63,020 bases of DNA from an uncultured bacterium (GCA_934875675.1 CAKXIK010000004.1:22006-85025); one strand, 5' to 3'; shown: positions 50,677 to 59,995, counted from the first letter of the stretch. Notes: generated from the sequence alone by a model not told the origin. Numbers and translations: made by a program.

Positions 50677-51884
50677 TGGCAAAAAGAGCATCTGCCAAAC
50701 GAAGCACCCAGACACCAAAGAAAAAAAAGCTGCTGCCCCGCCCGGTAAAATATCTGGTTTTGGGGCTGATTATCCTTGCATTAGGCACCTTTTTATTTTC
50801 CAACCGCGAATCGCTTTCCCTTACCAATATGAAAGCCTGGGTTCATCAAAACCTGCTCGGTTATTCTGAGGGCGATGGCTTTCCTGTCGCCTTCCCGGGT
50901 ACAACCGTTGAATACAGCAACTTTGTTCTTTCGGGGAATAAGCCGGCGGTTGTGAGTGACACTTCCTTTGCGATGTACCGCAGCGGCGGTGCCCAATATT
51001 CTTCCATTCAGCACGGCTTTTCCTCCCCTTCTCTGCACAGCAGCGGCAATCGTTTTTTGCTCTTGAATCTGGGAGGAAAAAAATTTATGACGGGAGAAAA
51101 CGGCGCATTTGGTTCTCCCGTTGCCTTCGACTTTAATATTTACGGCGGTGCAATTGCAGCAAATGGCAATTATGTTCTCCTCAGCGGTGCACAAGGCTAT
51201 GCATCGATGGCAACCGTTTTTGATTCCCGCGCTAATCAATTATTTCGATGGGCATCGCAAAGCTATCTGCTTTCTGCCTGCAGTCTCTCCGAAAACGGGC
51301 AGCAGCTGGCAGCTGCCGGATTTACTGCACAAAACGGAGACTTGGTTTCTCAGGTGTCCTTTTTTTCCATCAAGCAGGACACTCCCATTGCAACCTTTAC
51401 GCGCGCGGAATCGCTGCCGCGATCTGTAACGATTCTTCAAAACGGGAATTTATTGTTTATTGGAGATCGATCAGCTGCGGTGCTCAATCCCCAGACGAAG
51501 CAGCAAACAGAATACAATTACAGCAGCGCTGCGCTTTCTTGCTTTGCCTTTGATCCCAATTACGGTGGCGTGATTGCGCTTTCATCTTCCGGCGGACGGA
51601 ATGCGTCCGTGGTTTTTATTTCCAACGACGGAACCACGCACGCTGCGGCAAAATTCTCCGATCCGGTGCTCTCTCTTGATCTCAGTTCCGATGGCATTCT
51701 GGTGCTCAGCGGCGGTAAATTGACGCTGATGAATGAAACCGGGACGATCCTTTCCACTGCAGACGCCGGCAACGATGCGCAACGCGCGCTGTATGACCGC
51801 AATGGTTTTTGTTATGTTCTGGGGCTTTCGGAACTGCGTCGTGTTTCACTGCAAAGTGTTGCAGCCCCCTCCTCAGCAGGATGA
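50676..51884 (+). CDS. DUF5711-like membrane-anchored beta-propeller protein
   Basis: A 402-residue protein. The very basic N-terminus (AKRASAKRSTQTPKKKKLL) is followed by one membrane helix (YLVLGLIILALGTFLFS); the rest (~60-400) is an extracellular domain of repeating WD/PQQ-like strands (NGNYVLLSGAQGYASM, LSENGQQLAAAGF, NGNLLFIGDRSA, SSDGILVLSGGKLTL). The layout fits the DUF5711 family described from Clostridia, whose function is not known; this assignment is from memory. Its ATG overlaps the truA stop (TGATG) with GGAGGTG upstream, so the two are coupled. It is the last gene of the ruv-ecf-truA run. Confidence 0.7.
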   Translation: MAKRASAKRSTQTPKKKKLLPRPVKYLVLGLIILALGTFLFSNRESLSLTNMKAWVHQNLLGYSEGDGFPVAFPGTTVEYSNFVLSGNKPAVVSDTSFAMYRSGGAQYSSIQHGFSSPSLHSSGNRFLLLNLGGKKFMTGENGAFGSPVAFDFNIYGGAIAANGNYVLLSGAQGYASMATVFDSRANQLFRWASQSYLLSACSLSENGQQLAAAGFTAQNGDLVSQVSFFSIKQDTPIATFTRAESLPRSVTILQNGNLLFIGDRSAAVLNPQTKQQTEYNYSSAALSCFAFDPNYGGVIALSSSGGRNASVVFISNDGTTHAAAKFSDPVLSLDLSSDGILVLSGGKLTLMNETGTILSTADAGNDAQRALYDRNGFCYVLGLSELRRVSLQSVAAPSSAG

Positions 51885-51894
51885 AATTACTAAC

Positions 51895-51930
51895 AAAAAA
51901 CGCCCCGAAGGATTGTCCTTCGGGGCGTTT
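51895..51930. terminator. Bidirectional terminator between the DUF5711-like and zinc-ribbon genes
   Basis: AACGCCCCGAAGGA pairs with TCCTTCGGGGCGTT around a 3-nt loop. The T run is strong on the minus strand (T6) and short on the plus strand. Confidence 0.85.
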
Positions 51931-51977
51931 CAGCACGATTCAACTTTTTTTCAAAGCAATGGATCAGAGCTTACAGC

Positions 51978-52253
51978 TTATTCTTCTCTCATCTTTGCAA
52001 AGCATTCGCTGCAATAAACCGGACGATCCTCGCGCGGTTTGAAGGGAACCTTTGCTTCTTTGCCGCAGGAAGCGCAAATTGCGGTGTACATCTCGCGCTC
52101 CGGTCTGCCAGCATTCTTGCGCTGATCGCGGCAGTTTTTGCATCTCTGCGGCTCGTTCACGAAGCCCTTTGCTGCATAAAACTCCTGCTCGCCAGCAGTA
52201 AAGATGAATTCCTTGCCACATTCTTTGCATGTGAGAGTCTTGTCTTCGTACAT
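51978..52253 (-). CDS. Double zinc-ribbon protein
   Basis: A 91-residue protein consisting of two zinc ribbons: the first has TCKECGKEF and RCKNCRDQR, the second ICASCGKEA and YCSECFAKM. All eight cysteines are present. Such small zf-trcl/CxxC-x17-CxxC proteins are common in Clostridia with no known role; some resemble cold-shock-linked or ribosome-associated proteins. The frame extends upstream as a readthrough of a tRNA-like sequence, but AGGT lies 7 nt before ATG 52253, so that start is used. The tRNA-like fold at 52286-52345 sits in the leader. Confidence 0.78.
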   Translation of the reverse strand: MYEDKTLTCKECGKEFIFTAGEQEFYAAKGFVNEPQRCKNCRDQRKNAGRPEREMYTAICASCGKEAKVPFKPREDRPVYCSECFAKMREE

Positions 52254-52285
52254 TTGTTTTACCTCGCTTTGGTTAATAAGATATT

Positions 52286-52345
52286 TGCCCGCAGGCGGAA
52301 TTGAACCGCCCTCATTGCTTTGAACAACGCTCGACCTGAGGGGCA
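52286..52345 (-). other. tRNA-like sequence in the zinc-ribbon leader
   Basis: Read on the minus strand this 60-nt stretch ends in a textbook T arm (GGCGG-TTCAATT-CCGCC) followed by TGCGGGCA, which pairs partly with TGCCCCT at its start. A 5-bp stem (CGTTG/CAATG) holds the loop TTCAAAG, which would read anticodon CAA (Leu). There is no D arm, and the acceptor has a mismatch, so it cannot be a normal tRNA. An alternative fold pairs CCCTCA with TGAGGG. A TATAAT at 52352-52347 would start transcription around 52340, inside it. Confidence 0.4.
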
Positions 52346-52390
52346 TATTATATTGCAAGCAGCTGATAAGCCGCCTGTCGACTGATAAAA

Positions 52391-52981
52391 TTATTCGGGC
52401 GAAACCGCACGACTTAACTTGCGACGGATTCGCTGCAGCGCGTTATCAACCGACTTTTCTGTCAGCCCCAGACGGGAAGCAATTTCCCGATAGGATCTTC
52501 CGCTAAGATAACACTCGAGCACCCGTTTTTCCAAAGAAGAAAGGTGCGTCCGCACTGCGTCCATCACATTTTTCAACCGTTCGCGCCCAAAGAAAACATC
52601 CTCGGGATCAGCGGAAGGAACTGCGGTGGGAATTTCGAGACCATCCAGCGGAACAGATTCATTGAGCGGAAGATTTTTTTGCCGACTCTGCGCACGCAGA
52701 GCGGAAAGAATTCTGTGCTCAATACAGACCGAAGCATAAGCCTGAAACGGCGTGCCGCTCGCCGAATCAAAATGTGTGACTGCATCCATCAAACCGATGG
52801 CGCCTTCCTGAATCAAATCATCACGTTCGCCGAACAAATTCGGTGCCAAACGCGAGACCTTGCTGCCAATCACCGGCATCATACAAAGGAACAGCTGTGC
52901 AAACGCATCACCGTCACCCTGTCTTGCCAATTCTGCCAGCTTGTCCGAATCGGAAGAAATTTCCTGCACAGAACCGTGCAC
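52391..52981 (-). CDS. sigH: RNA polymerase sigma factor, SigH (Spo0H)-like
   Basis: A 196-residue sigma-70 family factor with region 2 (LIQEGAIGLMDAVTHFD and FQAYASVCIEHRILSALR) and region 4 (YREIASRLGLTEKSVDNALQRIRRKL). Regions 1 and 3 are missing, and the KSVDNALQR segment is close to that of SigH, which drives early sporulation and stationary-phase genes. It is somewhat shorter than Bacillus SigH (~218). The start is GTG preceded by GAGGTG at 8 nt. It has a good promoter of its own, and no anti-sigma gene is adjacent, as expected for SigH. Other single-subunit sporulation factors are less likely because they carry region 3. Confidence 0.72.
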   Translation of the reverse strand: MHGSVQEISSDSDKLAELARQGDGDAFAQLFLCMMPVIGSKVSRLAPNLFGERDDLIQEGAIGLMDAVTHFDSASGTPFQAYASVCIEHRILSALRAQSRQKNLPLNESVPLDGLEIPTAVPSADPEDVFFGRERLKNVMDAVRTHLSSLEKRVLECYLSGRSYREIASRLGLTEKSVDNALQRIRRKLSRAVSPE

Positions 52982-53018
52982 CTGATTACCACCTCAAACC
53001 AGTTCTGACTACTGTTCA

Positions 53019-53047
53019 ATCATACCTCACCGCTCAATACTTGTCAA
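53019..53047 (-). promoter_or_regulatory. Sigma-A promoter of the SigH-like gene
   Basis: Minus strand: TTGACA (53047-53042), 17-bp spacer, TATGAT (53024-53019). Confidence 0.78.
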
Positions 53048-53353
53048 CCCGTTTTTATTCATTTTGTTAAAAATATTTTTGGTTCTTTCTCCTCGATTGA
53101 ACAATTTGCAAGATTATGAATATTATTCATTAAAAAAAGGATGTTTTTCGACTGCAGCTGCAAGTTTGCGTTTAATTATTCAAGTTTACGCATAAGGTGA
53201 AGAAAAAAACGCAAATTTTTTGATTAAGATCCTGATTTTTTTGCTATTTTCCTTTTTCAACGAGAAAAAATCAGTGCAATAATTCGACACAATCTGCAGG
53301 TTTTCCTATTGGTAACTATTAAAATTTATGCCTTACCCGATTCGTCTATTTTT

Positions 53354-53754
53354 TCAAATAGTACCAAAACATACAGCCACAAAACTATTCCGGCTCTGAG
53401 GCTGTAATCTATCACGATGGTAGAAGGGCGCAAATTGCGCGCAACCTTTACGAATCTGCACTCCCTGTGCTTTTCCTGTCAGACGTTCATACTCCACACC
53501 GCCCAGCCAAAGTCCAACTGACATCACCAGCGTATCAGCATCGGCAACCGGCATCGAATTTTCCTTGAACGGCGGCGAAAAGACCAAGAAGTTCTCCTTT
53601 TCTGCCGTCTTGGATGCAACAAACCAACAGCTTTGATCGGAGCCCATCAGCGTTTCTGTACCGGTTTTGCCTTGCGGAGATCACTAACTTTGGTCCTTTG
53701 CTGGCACATTGCATCATCGCGCCCGCGATCAACACACAAAAAACATCTTTTCAT
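53354..53754 (-). pseudogene. Remnant of a penicillin-recognising (PBP/beta-lactamase-fold) protein
   Basis: A minus-strand frame open from 53680 to 53354 reads SPQGKTGTETLMGSDQSCWF then VASKTAEKENFLVF. The KTGT box followed ~12 residues later by WFVA is the third conserved motif of penicillin-binding transpeptidases and serine beta-lactamases. The upstream SxxK and SxN motifs are absent. In another frame just upstream (from ATG 53754) lies a short signal-peptide-like stretch ending LIAGAMMQCAS, so the gene seems to have lost its middle and been frameshifted. No good ribosome site precedes the KTGT frame. The assignment rests on one motif. Confidence 0.42.
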
Positions 53755-54003
53755 CAAATATCACCTTGCCATAAAAATAGTGTCTGAATGAAGCAGTTTT
53801 AAAAAGTCGGATAACGATTCAAAACGTTTTTCCGCTTGTATCAAATGTGCAAGAAACCGCGATGCGCAGTAAATCACTATAATCAACTGGAATGAATGTA
53901 TTTTAAGAAAAAGCCTCTGTCCCGGTAAAATTATCCTCTGTGCGTTTATCATATTCCTTTCTTGATTTCTGTCAATCTTGTTACATGTTATTCGAATCTA
54001 TTG

Positions 54004-54088
54004 TAATACTAATTCTACAAATTCAAAATTTAGATTTTATAAAAAGTGATTATAAATTTGGCTGTTTTTCGAAAAATTTTATCTGTCA
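54004..54088 (+). repeat. Diverged copy of the ~105-bp palindromic repeat
   Basis: TAATACTAATTCT at the left, then AAAAAG, a TATA segment and GTTTTTCGAAAAATTTTAT, follow the same order as in the reverse complement of 22796-22902 (TATACTAATTCC, AAAAAG, ATATA, GGTTTTTCGAAGATTTTTAT). Identity is low but the blocks are collinear. Confidence 0.4.
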
Positions 54089-54250
54089 ATGCACGAGAAA
54101 TTATGATTGGTAAAAGACGATGTATAGGAACAAACCTTCTGTGAGCAGGATATTTGTGAAACTCCTCTCAAGCTTGCATCAAATCGCACTGTCCGCCGCC
54201 TTGATACAATTTTCCATTCTTTTGTTCTGTATTGCTTGAAAAAAGTGCGC

Positions 54251-54335
54251 AAAAAAACCGCCCTGTTGACAAGCTGATGTGTTCCCCCATACTGAGTATC
54301 CAGAATTTGGGGTGTATATCAACAAACAAGGCGGC
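54251..54335 (-). terminator. Long hairpin terminator of pfkA
   Basis: Minus-strand CCGCC pairs with GGCGG, then T7; inside are TTGTTGA/TCAACA and CCCC/GGGGG helices, making an unusually long (~75-nt) hairpin. Confidence 0.72.
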
Positions 54336-54352
54336 ATTTTTATTTAAATTAA

Positions 54353-55321
54353 TCAGATAGAGATAACGCGCGCAATATTGAGCAGATTTTTGTCAACGGT
54401 TTTCTGCATCGCGAGGCCTTCGGTGATATCGCAATCATAAACCTTGCCATCCTTCATGCCGACAATCCTGTTGCTTTTTCCATCGCGCAGGAGCTGAACG
54501 GCATAGTAGCCCATTTCGCTGGCAACAACGCGATCTCTCAGGGACGGAGAACCACCGCGCTGCACATGACCCAAAATTGATCCACGGGTTTCAACACCCG
54601 TCTTGCTCTGAATCTCAGCAACAATCTCATCCACATGGCCAACACCTTCGGCGACCACAATAATAAAATGCTGTTTACCGGTGGCTTGTGAGCGCTTCAT
54701 CGGCTCAACAACCTCTTTATCCAGATCGAACGGCTCTTCGGGAACCAAAATTGCCGTTGCACCAACTGCAATACCAACGTTGAGCGCAATGTGACCGGCA
54801 TGGCGACCCATTACTTCAACCACGGTGCAGCGGTCATGAGACTGAGAGGTATCGCGGATTTTATCCACCATCTCTACCGCAGTATTCATAGCTGTGTCGT
54901 AACCGATGGTATATTCGGTGCTGGAAATATCGTTATCAATAGTACCCGGCAGACCAACGCAATGGATTCCTTCACTGCACAGATCACGTGCACCGCGATA
55001 GGAGCCGTCGCCGCCAATAACCACCAAACCGTCCATGCCCAGTGCACGGCAGTTTGCTGCAGCTTTTTTTACACCTTCCGGCGTATTGAATTCCGGGCTG
55101 CGTGCAGTGTAAAGCATCGTACCGCCCAGTTGAATAATATTCGACACGCTGCGCAGATCCATCTTGACGACATCCTTATGCAGCAGACCATTGTATCCTC
55201 TGTATACGCCAAGCACCTCAATGCCGGCAGCAATCGCAGAACGGGTAACCGAACGGATTGCAGCATTCATGCCCGGAGCGTCGCCACCGCTCGTCAGCAC
55301 TCCGATTTTCTTAACTCCCAT
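54353..55321 (-). CDS. pfkA: ATP-dependent 6-phosphofructokinase
   Basis: Commits fructose 6-phosphate to glycolysis. The 322-residue protein has GVLTSGGDAPGMNAAIR, the ATP site VVIGGDGSYRGA (GGDGS marks ATP- rather than pyrophosphate-dependence), the catalytic GTIDNDISSTEYTIGYDTA, MGRHAGHIAL and ILGHVQRGGSPS. An upstream 22-residue extension is rejected because AGGAGGT lies before ATG 55321. It follows dnaE by 124 bp, a conserved dnaE-pfkA order in Firmicutes, and ends at a long terminator. Confidence 0.97.
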   Translation of the reverse strand: MGVKKIGVLTSGGDAPGMNAAIRSVTRSAIAAGIEVLGVYRGYNGLLHKDVVKMDLRSVSNIIQLGGTMLYTARSPEFNTPEGVKKAAANCRALGMDGLVVIGGDGSYRGARDLCSEGIHCVGLPGTIDNDISSTEYTIGYDTAMNTAVEMVDKIRDTSQSHDRCTVVEVMGRHAGHIALNVGIAVGATAILVPEEPFDLDKEVVEPMKRSQATGKQHFIIVVAEGVGHVDEIVAEIQSKTGVETRGSILGHVQRGGSPSLRDRVVASEMGYYAVQLLRDGKSNRIVGMKDGKVYDCDITEGLAMQKTVDKNLLNIARVISI

Positions 55322-55444
55322 GAGAAACCGACCTCCTGTTGTTAAATTCTCATCAACCATTATAGTGGCATTTTTGCGACTTGGCAAGCAAGATTCTGCA
55401 AAATAGTTACCTTTTTTACGAATTTCGCAAAAGCAACAAAAATA

Positions 55445-58400
55445 CTACTCTTTTATGGCAACATTGTCTGCTCCCAGCAGGTTTTTTAATTCGGAAATCA
55501 TTGGATCATTCATCATCACCCACAACGCACGCGGTGCAAGTACCAGCTTTTTTTGCCCCATAACGTAAAAATACACCGGTGTCTGACCGTCAAAAATCTC
55601 CAATAAATTGCGGGTTTTACTATATTGTTCCCCATCCAATGCTTCTATACGCAGATAAAGTCCAAAGCGTTCGCTGCGTGCCTTTGGCATCGCAGGTAGC
55701 GGTTGAGGAGACAAAGCAGGCTGCCGTACTTCAGAATGCTTTGTTACAACATTTTTGCATGTTTTAGCAACATTTTTATCAGGTGGCGGCAAAACCCGGT
55801 CACAAACAATCTTGGCATCCTCATCTTCCCTCATGCTGACACGGCCCTGGATTTCGACCACCCGGGTTTCCTGCAGCAACGCGGAAGCCTCTTGCAGCGT
55901 TTTGGGGAAGACAAGCATCTCAATCGATCCGGACAAATCCTCCACGGTAACAAATGCCATAGTAGCATTGCTTTTTGTTACCTTGGTTTTTACCGTTGAA
56001 ATAATGCAAAGCAGCGTAACACGGTCACCGTCATCATAGCGCGCATCTTCTTCTTTTGCGCTCTGTACAATTTCGCCGATCAGAGCAGCACCCATCGCCG
56101 TTGCTGCTTCCCGATATTCCATCATAGGGTGACCGGAAAGGTACATTCCAGCGATTTCTTTTTCCATACCGAGCAGCTCCGGCAACGGGAACTCATCCAC
56201 CTTTGGCATTGCAAAAGAATCCCTGCTGTCCCCTTCGGTTCCGCCAAAAAGACTGATCTGCCCTTCCAAATTACGTTTATGCGCGTCATCCAGATCACTG
56301 AGAACGGCATCTGCAGCGGTGAGCATCTGGCGGCGATTGCTGCCGAGCCCATCGAGTGCACCGCACTTAATCAAACTTTCCAGCGCACGGCGGTTCAAAT
56401 CCTTTCCATACATCCGGCTGCAAAAATCATAAAAGGATGAAAATGGGCGTTTTTTACGCTCCTGCATCATCTGTACAAGAAAGCTTCGTCCAAGATTCTT
56501 GGCAGCCAGCAAGCCAAAGCGGATATTATCCCCGCTGACGGTAAAGCTGGAATCGCTCTCGTTGACATCGGGCGGCAGAACCAAAATTCCGAGCCGCTGA
56601 CATTCGGTAATGTATTCCACCACCTTGTTCGTGTCATCCAACACACTCGTCAACAGCGCAGCCATGAATTCGCGTGGATAATGCAGCTTGAGATATGCCG
56701 TCTGATACGAAACATAGGCATAGGCGGCGGCATGGGGCTTGTTAAATGCGTAGGAGGCAAAACTTTCCATCTCGCCGACGATTTTCATTGCGCTTGCTTC
56801 GTCCACACCGCGCTTGAGGCAGCCCTCCACCACGGTTTTCCCGTTCTCCTCCAGGCCATGAACAAAGATATATCGTTCGCGTTCCATCACTTCTTTTTTC
56901 TTCTTGGACATCGCCCGGCGGACAATATCAGCTCGTCCCAGCGAATATCCCGCCAAATCGCGGAAAATCTGCATGATCTGCTCCTGATACACCATGCAGC
57001 CATAGGTCACCTTCAAAACCGGCTCCAGCTTGGGGTGCAGATACGTCACCATCTCAGGATGATGGCGGTTTTGCACATACCGCGGAATCGAATCCATCGG
57101 ACCGGGGCGGTAAAGCGAAACAACGGCAATCAAATCCTCCAGTCCCTCCGGTCCCAGTTGCATCAGCACATTGCGCATACCGGCGGATTCAAACTGAAAT
57201 ATGCCCTCTGTCGTTCCCTCGGTCATCATCTGATAAACACCGTCATCGTCCACCGGAATCTGTTCGGCAGAAAAATCAGGCTCCCTGCGTCGAATCATCC
57301 GCTCCGCATCACTGATGACCGTCAGCGTGCGCAGCCCCAGGAAGTCCATTTTCAGCAATCCAAGCTCCTCGAGCGTGGTCATGGGGAACTGTGTCACAAT
57401 CGACTCATCATTCTTGGAAAGCGGAACATATTCCATGACCGGCTTTTCCGTGATAACCACACCGGCAGCGTGCTTGGAAGCATGGCGAGGTGTTCCTTCG
57501 AGCTTCTGCGCCATATCGATCAGTTCTCTGACCTCGGGATCGGTATCATAGATACTGCGCAGATCGGCTGACATCTCCAGTGCCTTTTGCAGGGTGATAT
57601 TCAGCTCCATCGGAACCAGCTTTGCCACTGCATCCACGCGCGCATACGCCATGCCGAGGGCACGTCCCACGTCGCGGATTGCACCCCTTGCCGCCATCGT
57701 TCCGAACGTGATAATCTGTGCCACATGGTCAGCGCCGTATTTGCGCACAACGTAATCGATAACCTCCTGCCGTCGTTCATAGCAGAAGTCCACGTCAAAA
57801 TCCGGCATACTCACGCGCTCCGGGTTCAGAAACCGCTCAAACAGCAGCTCATATTTCATCGGGTCAATGCCCGTGATGCCGATGCAGTAAGCCGCAATCG
57901 ATGCAGCACCGGAGCCTCTGCCCGGTCCGACCGGAATTCCCACCGATTTTGCGTAGGCAACGTAGTCATGCACAATCAGATAATAATCCACATAGCCCAT
58001 GCGCGTAATGGTTGCAAGTTCATATTCCAGTCGGTCAATATAACTCTGAGGCGGGTTCTTGCCATAATTCCGGTAAAGACCGGCATAGCACTGCTCCCGG
58101 AAGTACTCCACATGATCCTGCCCGTTCGGGACCTCAAAATGCGGCAGCTTTGTATTGCCAAATTCAAACTCCACATTGCAGCGCTCTGCAATTTTCACGG
58201 TATTATCCGCAGCCTCCGGTACTGCCGGAAACAGCGCGCGCATTTCCTCTTCGCTTTTGAGGTAAAATTCGTCCGATGCAAATTCCATCGCATCGTCATC
58301 ATTGACGGTATGGTTGGTTTGAATACAAAGCAGCACATGGTGCATCTTGCTGTCTTCGCGGCTGAGATAGTGCGCATCATTCGTCACCACCAGCGGGATT

Positions 58401-58993
58401 TCTGTTTCCTGTGCAAGCTTCAGGATCAGCGGTGCAACCCGCTTCTGCTCATCAATTCCATGATCCTGCAATTCGAGGAAGAAATTCTCCTTGCCGAAAA
58501 TCTGCTGATAGCGCAGGGCAGAACGTTTTGCTTCCTCATAATCGCCGTGCAGCAGTTCCTGCGGAATTCTGCCTGCCAGGCAAGCGGAAAGCGCAATCAG
58601 TCCTTCGTGATATTGCTCCAGCAGTTCCCAATCCACACGCGGCTTGCCGTAAAAACCTTCCGTCCACGCGAGCGACACCAACTTGCAAAGATTTTCATAT
58701 CCCTGATTGTTTTCACACAGCAGCACCAAATGATTATGTTCCCGGTCGGTACCTCCGTCGCGGTCAAACCGTGTTCTTGCCGCACAGTAAACCTCGCACC
58801 CGATGATCGGTTTGACTCCGCACTTCTTTGCCGCGCGGTAAAAATCAATTACGCCGTACATCACACCGTGGTCGGTGATTGCGCAGGCGGTTTGTCCGCG
58901 TGCCGCAGCGGTTTCCGCCAGCTTGGAAATCCGGCATGCACCGTCCAGCAGGCTGTATTCACTATGAACATGCAGATGTACAAATCCGCTCAT
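55445..58993 (-). CDS. dnaE: DNA polymerase III subunit alpha, DnaE type
   Basis: Replicative polymerase subunit; in organisms with PolC it extends RNA primers on the lagging strand. The 1182-residue protein has an N-terminal PHP domain (FVHLHVHSEYSLLDGACR, ITDHGVMYG), the palm with catalytic acids in MPDFDVDFCYERR (~residue 400), KMDFLGLRTLTVI, PGPMDSIPRY, helix-hairpin-helix tandem (ALIKCGALDGLG) and a C-terminal OB domain (DRVTLLCIISTVKTKVTKS) that ends without a clear exonuclease. AAAGGA precedes ATG 58993. whiA lies just upstream with a 40-bp gap. Confidence 0.97.
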   Translation of the reverse strand: MSGFVHLHVHSEYSLLDGACRISKLAETAAARGQTACAITDHGVMYGVIDFYRAAKKCGVKPIIGCEVYCAARTRFDRDGGTDREHNHLVLLCENNQGYENLCKLVSLAWTEGFYGKPRVDWELLEQYHEGLIALSACLAGRIPQELLHGDYEEAKRSALRYQQIFGKENFFLELQDHGIDEQKRVAPLILKLAQETEIPLVVTNDAHYLSREDSKMHHVLLCIQTNHTVNDDDAMEFASDEFYLKSEEEMRALFPAVPEAADNTVKIAERCNVEFEFGNTKLPHFEVPNGQDHVEYFREQCYAGLYRNYGKNPPQSYIDRLEYELATITRMGYVDYYLIVHDYVAYAKSVGIPVGPGRGSGAASIAAYCIGITGIDPMKYELLFERFLNPERVSMPDFDVDFCYERRQEVIDYVVRKYGADHVAQIITFGTMAARGAIRDVGRALGMAYARVDAVAKLVPMELNITLQKALEMSADLRSIYDTDPEVRELIDMAQKLEGTPRHASKHAAGVVITEKPVMEYVPLSKNDESIVTQFPMTTLEELGLLKMDFLGLRTLTVISDAERMIRRREPDFSAEQIPVDDDGVYQMMTEGTTEGIFQFESAGMRNVLMQLGPEGLEDLIAVVSLYRPGPMDSIPRYVQNRHHPEMVTYLHPKLEPVLKVTYGCMVYQEQIMQIFRDLAGYSLGRADIVRRAMSKKKKEVMERERYIFVHGLEENGKTVVEGCLKRGVDEASAMKIVGEMESFASYAFNKPHAAAYAYVSYQTAYLKLHYPREFMAALLTSVLDDTNKVVEYITECQRLGILVLPPDVNESDSSFTVSGDNIRFGLLAAKNLGRSFLVQMMQERKKRPFSSFYDFCSRMYGKDLNRRALESLIKCGALDGLGSNRRQMLTAADAVLSDLDDAHKRNLEGQISLFGGTEGDSRDSFAMPKVDEFPLPELLGMEKEIAGMYLSGHPMMEYREAATAMGAALIGEIVQSAKEEDARYDDGDRVTLLCIISTVKTKVTKSNATMAFVTVEDLSGSIEMLVFPKTLQEASALLQETRVVEIQGRVSMREDEDAKIVCDRVLPPPDKNVAKTCKNVVTKHSEVRQPALSPQPLPAMPKARSERFGLYLRIEALDGEQYSKTRNLLEIFDGQTPVYFYVMGQKKLVLAPRALWVMMNDPMISELKNLLGADNVAIKE

Positions 58994-59033
58994 GGTTAAA
59001 ATCCTTTCTCCGATCATAAAATCGCCAGTGTGT

Positions 59034-59936
59034 TTATTCCTCCGCAAGTTTTATCAGCCTTGCAAGCCGATGATTGACACCCGAACGCGTAAGGGGCGGA
59101 TTGAGCAATTCTCCAAGCTCACGCAGCGAAAGTTCCGGATTTTCCACCCGCAGCCCCGCCAGCTCGCGCAGCTCCTCCGGCAAAGAAGCCAGAACACCGT
59201 TTTTCTGCAGCTTACGAATAGCATCGATCTGCTGTGTGGCAGCGTTAACGGTCTTGTCAATATTCGCTGTATCAAAATTGGTGCGGCGGTTCGCATCGGC
59301 ACGCACCTCTTTGAGCATCTTTGCCTGCATCAGCTCCATCGCGCAGTTACCCGCGCCAAGGAAGGTGAGCAAATCGGCAATTTCCTCGCTGTTCTTAAAA
59401 TAAACAACCGGAACGGTTCCCCGGTGAGAAAAACCGGGATGCAGCCCAAACGGCAAGCCGCGCAGCAAATCCTCGAGCGAGTGCAGCAGATTAATCCGCG
59501 GTGCTGAAAATTCCAGATGATACCCCTTGAGCGGGTCGGACACCGTTCCGCAGGCGAGAAATGCACCCCGCAAAAAAGCTGCTACGCAGCAATCCTGCTC
59601 AATATTGGCTAAATTGATTTTCAGGCTTGGTTCACGGCCTGTATGCCCAAAATGAATCAGCACTGTCTGCTTGACAGCCTCGTCAACCGCAACGGTATAA
59701 ATTCTGCCGTGACCGCGCTGGGTCAGCGGTGCACGAACCTCGGCAAAGGTTCCCGCTTCCACAGCAAGAAGAGCTGCCGCCCTTTGCGCCACCGTTCCGC
59801 TCTCTGTTTGCAGGGAAATGCCGGAAAGTGAAAAGGAACGCCCGAACAAAAACATTCCGTAGCATTCCGCTTTTCTGCAGCAATCCGCCGGCTCCAACGC
59901 GCAAAGCTCGTTGCGCACACCGGTAGAAAACGTCAT
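59034..59936 (-). CDS. whiA: Sporulation/division regulator WhiA
   Basis: A 300-residue DNA-binding protein with two parts: an N-terminal LAGLIDADG homing-endonuclease-like fold (CCVAAFLRGAFLACGTVSDP, FHRG-type segments; no longer nucleolytic) and a C-terminal helix-turn-helix (ELRELAGLRVENPELSLREL, then LNPPLTRSGVNHRLARL). In Firmicutes WhiA affects cell division and chromosome segregation; in actinomycetes it drives sporulation. GGAAAGG lies 9 nt before ATG 59936. The usual neighbour glmR/yvcK, between rapZ and whiA, is missing. Confidence 0.95.
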   Translation of the reverse strand: MTFSTGVRNELCALEPADCCRKAECYGMFLFGRSFSLSGISLQTESGTVAQRAAALLAVEAGTFAEVRAPLTQRGHGRIYTVAVDEAVKQTVLIHFGHTGREPSLKINLANIEQDCCVAAFLRGAFLACGTVSDPLKGYHLEFSAPRINLLHSLEDLLRGLPFGLHPGFSHRGTVPVVYFKNSEEIADLLTFLGAGNCAMELMQAKMLKEVRADANRRTNFDTANIDKTVNAATQQIDAIRKLQKNGVLASLPEELRELAGLRVENPELSLRELGELLNPPLTRSGVNHRLARLIKLAEE

Positions 59937-59995
59937 TGCGACCATCCTTTCCTCATGTAATCCATGATTTTTTTAATCACTCTGCATTTCAAAAT

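Larger units (their letters stand above)
53048..54250. other. Gene-poor, AT-rich decayed region
   Basis: Apart from the KTGT remnant and a worn palindromic repeat, this ~1.2 kb contains no convincing gene. A 63-codon minus-strand frame (53952-53761) has no ribosome site or recognisable motif. Base composition is much more A/T-rich than in the neighbours. I see no insertion-sequence ends or target duplication. Confidence 0.6.

Noticed and set aside
52286..52345. A functional tRNA-Leu(CAA)
   Set aside because: The D arm is missing, the acceptor has a mismatch and there is no CCA end; recorded only as tRNA-like.
53761..53952. 63-codon minus-strand open frame
   Set aside because: No ribosome site, no motif, and it lies in AT-rich decayed sequence.
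54251..54335. Possible insertion-sequence end in the long hairpin after pfkA
   Set aside because: The outer GC stem followed by T7 on the pfkA strand fits a terminator; no transposase or matching second end is present.
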